NCBI RefSeq assembly: GCF_004216475.1
Contig: NZ_CP022303.1
Location: 434,001 to 498,000, forward strand
Length of the DNA stretch: 64,000 nt
Direction of reading: 5' to 3'
Source of the DNA: Thalassococcus sp. S3
Lineage (GTDB): Bacteria; Pseudomonadota; Alphaproteobacteria; Rhodobacterales; Rhodobacteraceae
The stretch's first letter is position 1. Every line of letters begins with the position of its first letter. Position numbers and translations under genes: made by a program. Shown here piece by piece: positions 63,776-64,000 of the stretch. The notes under the pieces are model-generated. The model made no database searches, had not been told where the DNA came from, and worked only from the letters and a program-made list of their open reading frames with translations.

Positions 63776-64000
63776 TTGAAGCGGAATGGTCGCCTTTATC
63801 TTGCTCTGCATACCCTTGGTCATATGGCTGGTGAACCGGAACGCACACGGACATCTGCCGATATCGCCGCCCACGCAGGCACCAATCCGGTTGTCGTGCG
63901 CCGTGTCCTTGGCCGGTTGCGCAAGGCGGGATTACTGACATCGGAAAAAGGACATGCAGGGGGATGGCGCTTGGCTCGTCCTCCGCAAAGCATCACGCTT
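63776..64000 (+). CDS. Rrf2-family transcriptional regulator, N-terminal part (truncated by window edge)
   Basis: 75 residues are visible: KRNGRLYLALHTLGHMAG, then the helix-turn-helix (SADIAAHAGTNPVVVRRVLGRLRKAGLL) and wing (KGHAGGWRLARPP), all Rrf2 signatures. TTG 63776 follows CGGAG. Whether the cluster-binding Cys of Rrf2 sensors are present cannot be seen. It probably regulates the divergent DUF1826/ABC operon or itself. Confidence 0.8.
   Translation, partial: MKRNGRLYLALHTLGHMAGEPERTRTSADIAAHAGTNPVVVRRVLGRLRKAGLLTSEKGHAGGWRLARPPQSITL

Overview
The window is chromosomal DNA of an alphaproteobacterium, almost certainly a Rhodobacterales (Roseobacter-type) species. The evidence is the GC-rich coding DNA, the ChvG / short HprK / RapZ / EIIA / HPr regulatory cluster, the EtfBA and hydroxyacyl-CoA dehydrogenase genes, the small family proteins typical of Rhodobacteraceae, and the tuf / tRNA-Trp / secE / nusG / rplKAJL / rpoBC order.

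Layout. 1-2397: end of a ChvG-type sensor kinase, then hprK, rapZ, an EIIA and HPr, i.e. a regulatory PTS without a sugar permease. 2435-9487: an acyltransferase, a 3-hydroxyacyl-CoA dehydrogenase, a Rhodobacteraceae family protein, etfBA, a PduO-type adenosyltransferase, a small membrane protein, a short-chain dehydrogenase and an SH3 protein. 9685-15442: parC, a cytochrome P450, a lipoprotein and tuf. 15692-19946: an XRE regulator divergent from a MAPEG membrane protein, a hexapeptide acetyltransferase, and a translationally coupled MaoC-type hydratase plus family III CoA-transferase. 20005-20080: tRNA-Trp.

20032-44080 is an integrated mobile element. Its ends are a perfect 49-bp repeat of the 3' half of tRNA-Trp, and the integrated unit is 24,000 bp. 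It carries a tyrosine integrase beside the tRNA, a VirD4/TraG-like ATPase, a MobA/MobL relaxase with a candidate oriT, a Vsr / cytosine methyltransferase / putative endonuclease module, an ArdA antirestriction protein, a Fic protein with two operator-like palindromes, an H-NS-like protein, a second short recombinase, a decayed integrase, and many secreted or membrane proteins of unknown function. No VirB-type channel genes are seen, so I read it as an integrative mobilizable element rather than a self-sufficient conjugative one. It separates tRNA-Trp from secE.

44123-57958: a peroxiredoxin-like gene divergent from an AraC regulator, then secE, nusG, rplK, rplA, rplJ, rplL, rpoB and rpoC, closed by a strong terminator. 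Two related double-hairpin repeats lie before rpoB and between rpoB and rpoC. 57962-63559: a compact seven-gene minus-strand operon (DUF1826 protein, DUF6525-like protein, family 5 solute-binding protein, two ATPases, two permeases) that may import a metal-related or peptide-like substrate. A divergent Rrf2-type regulator runs off the right end.
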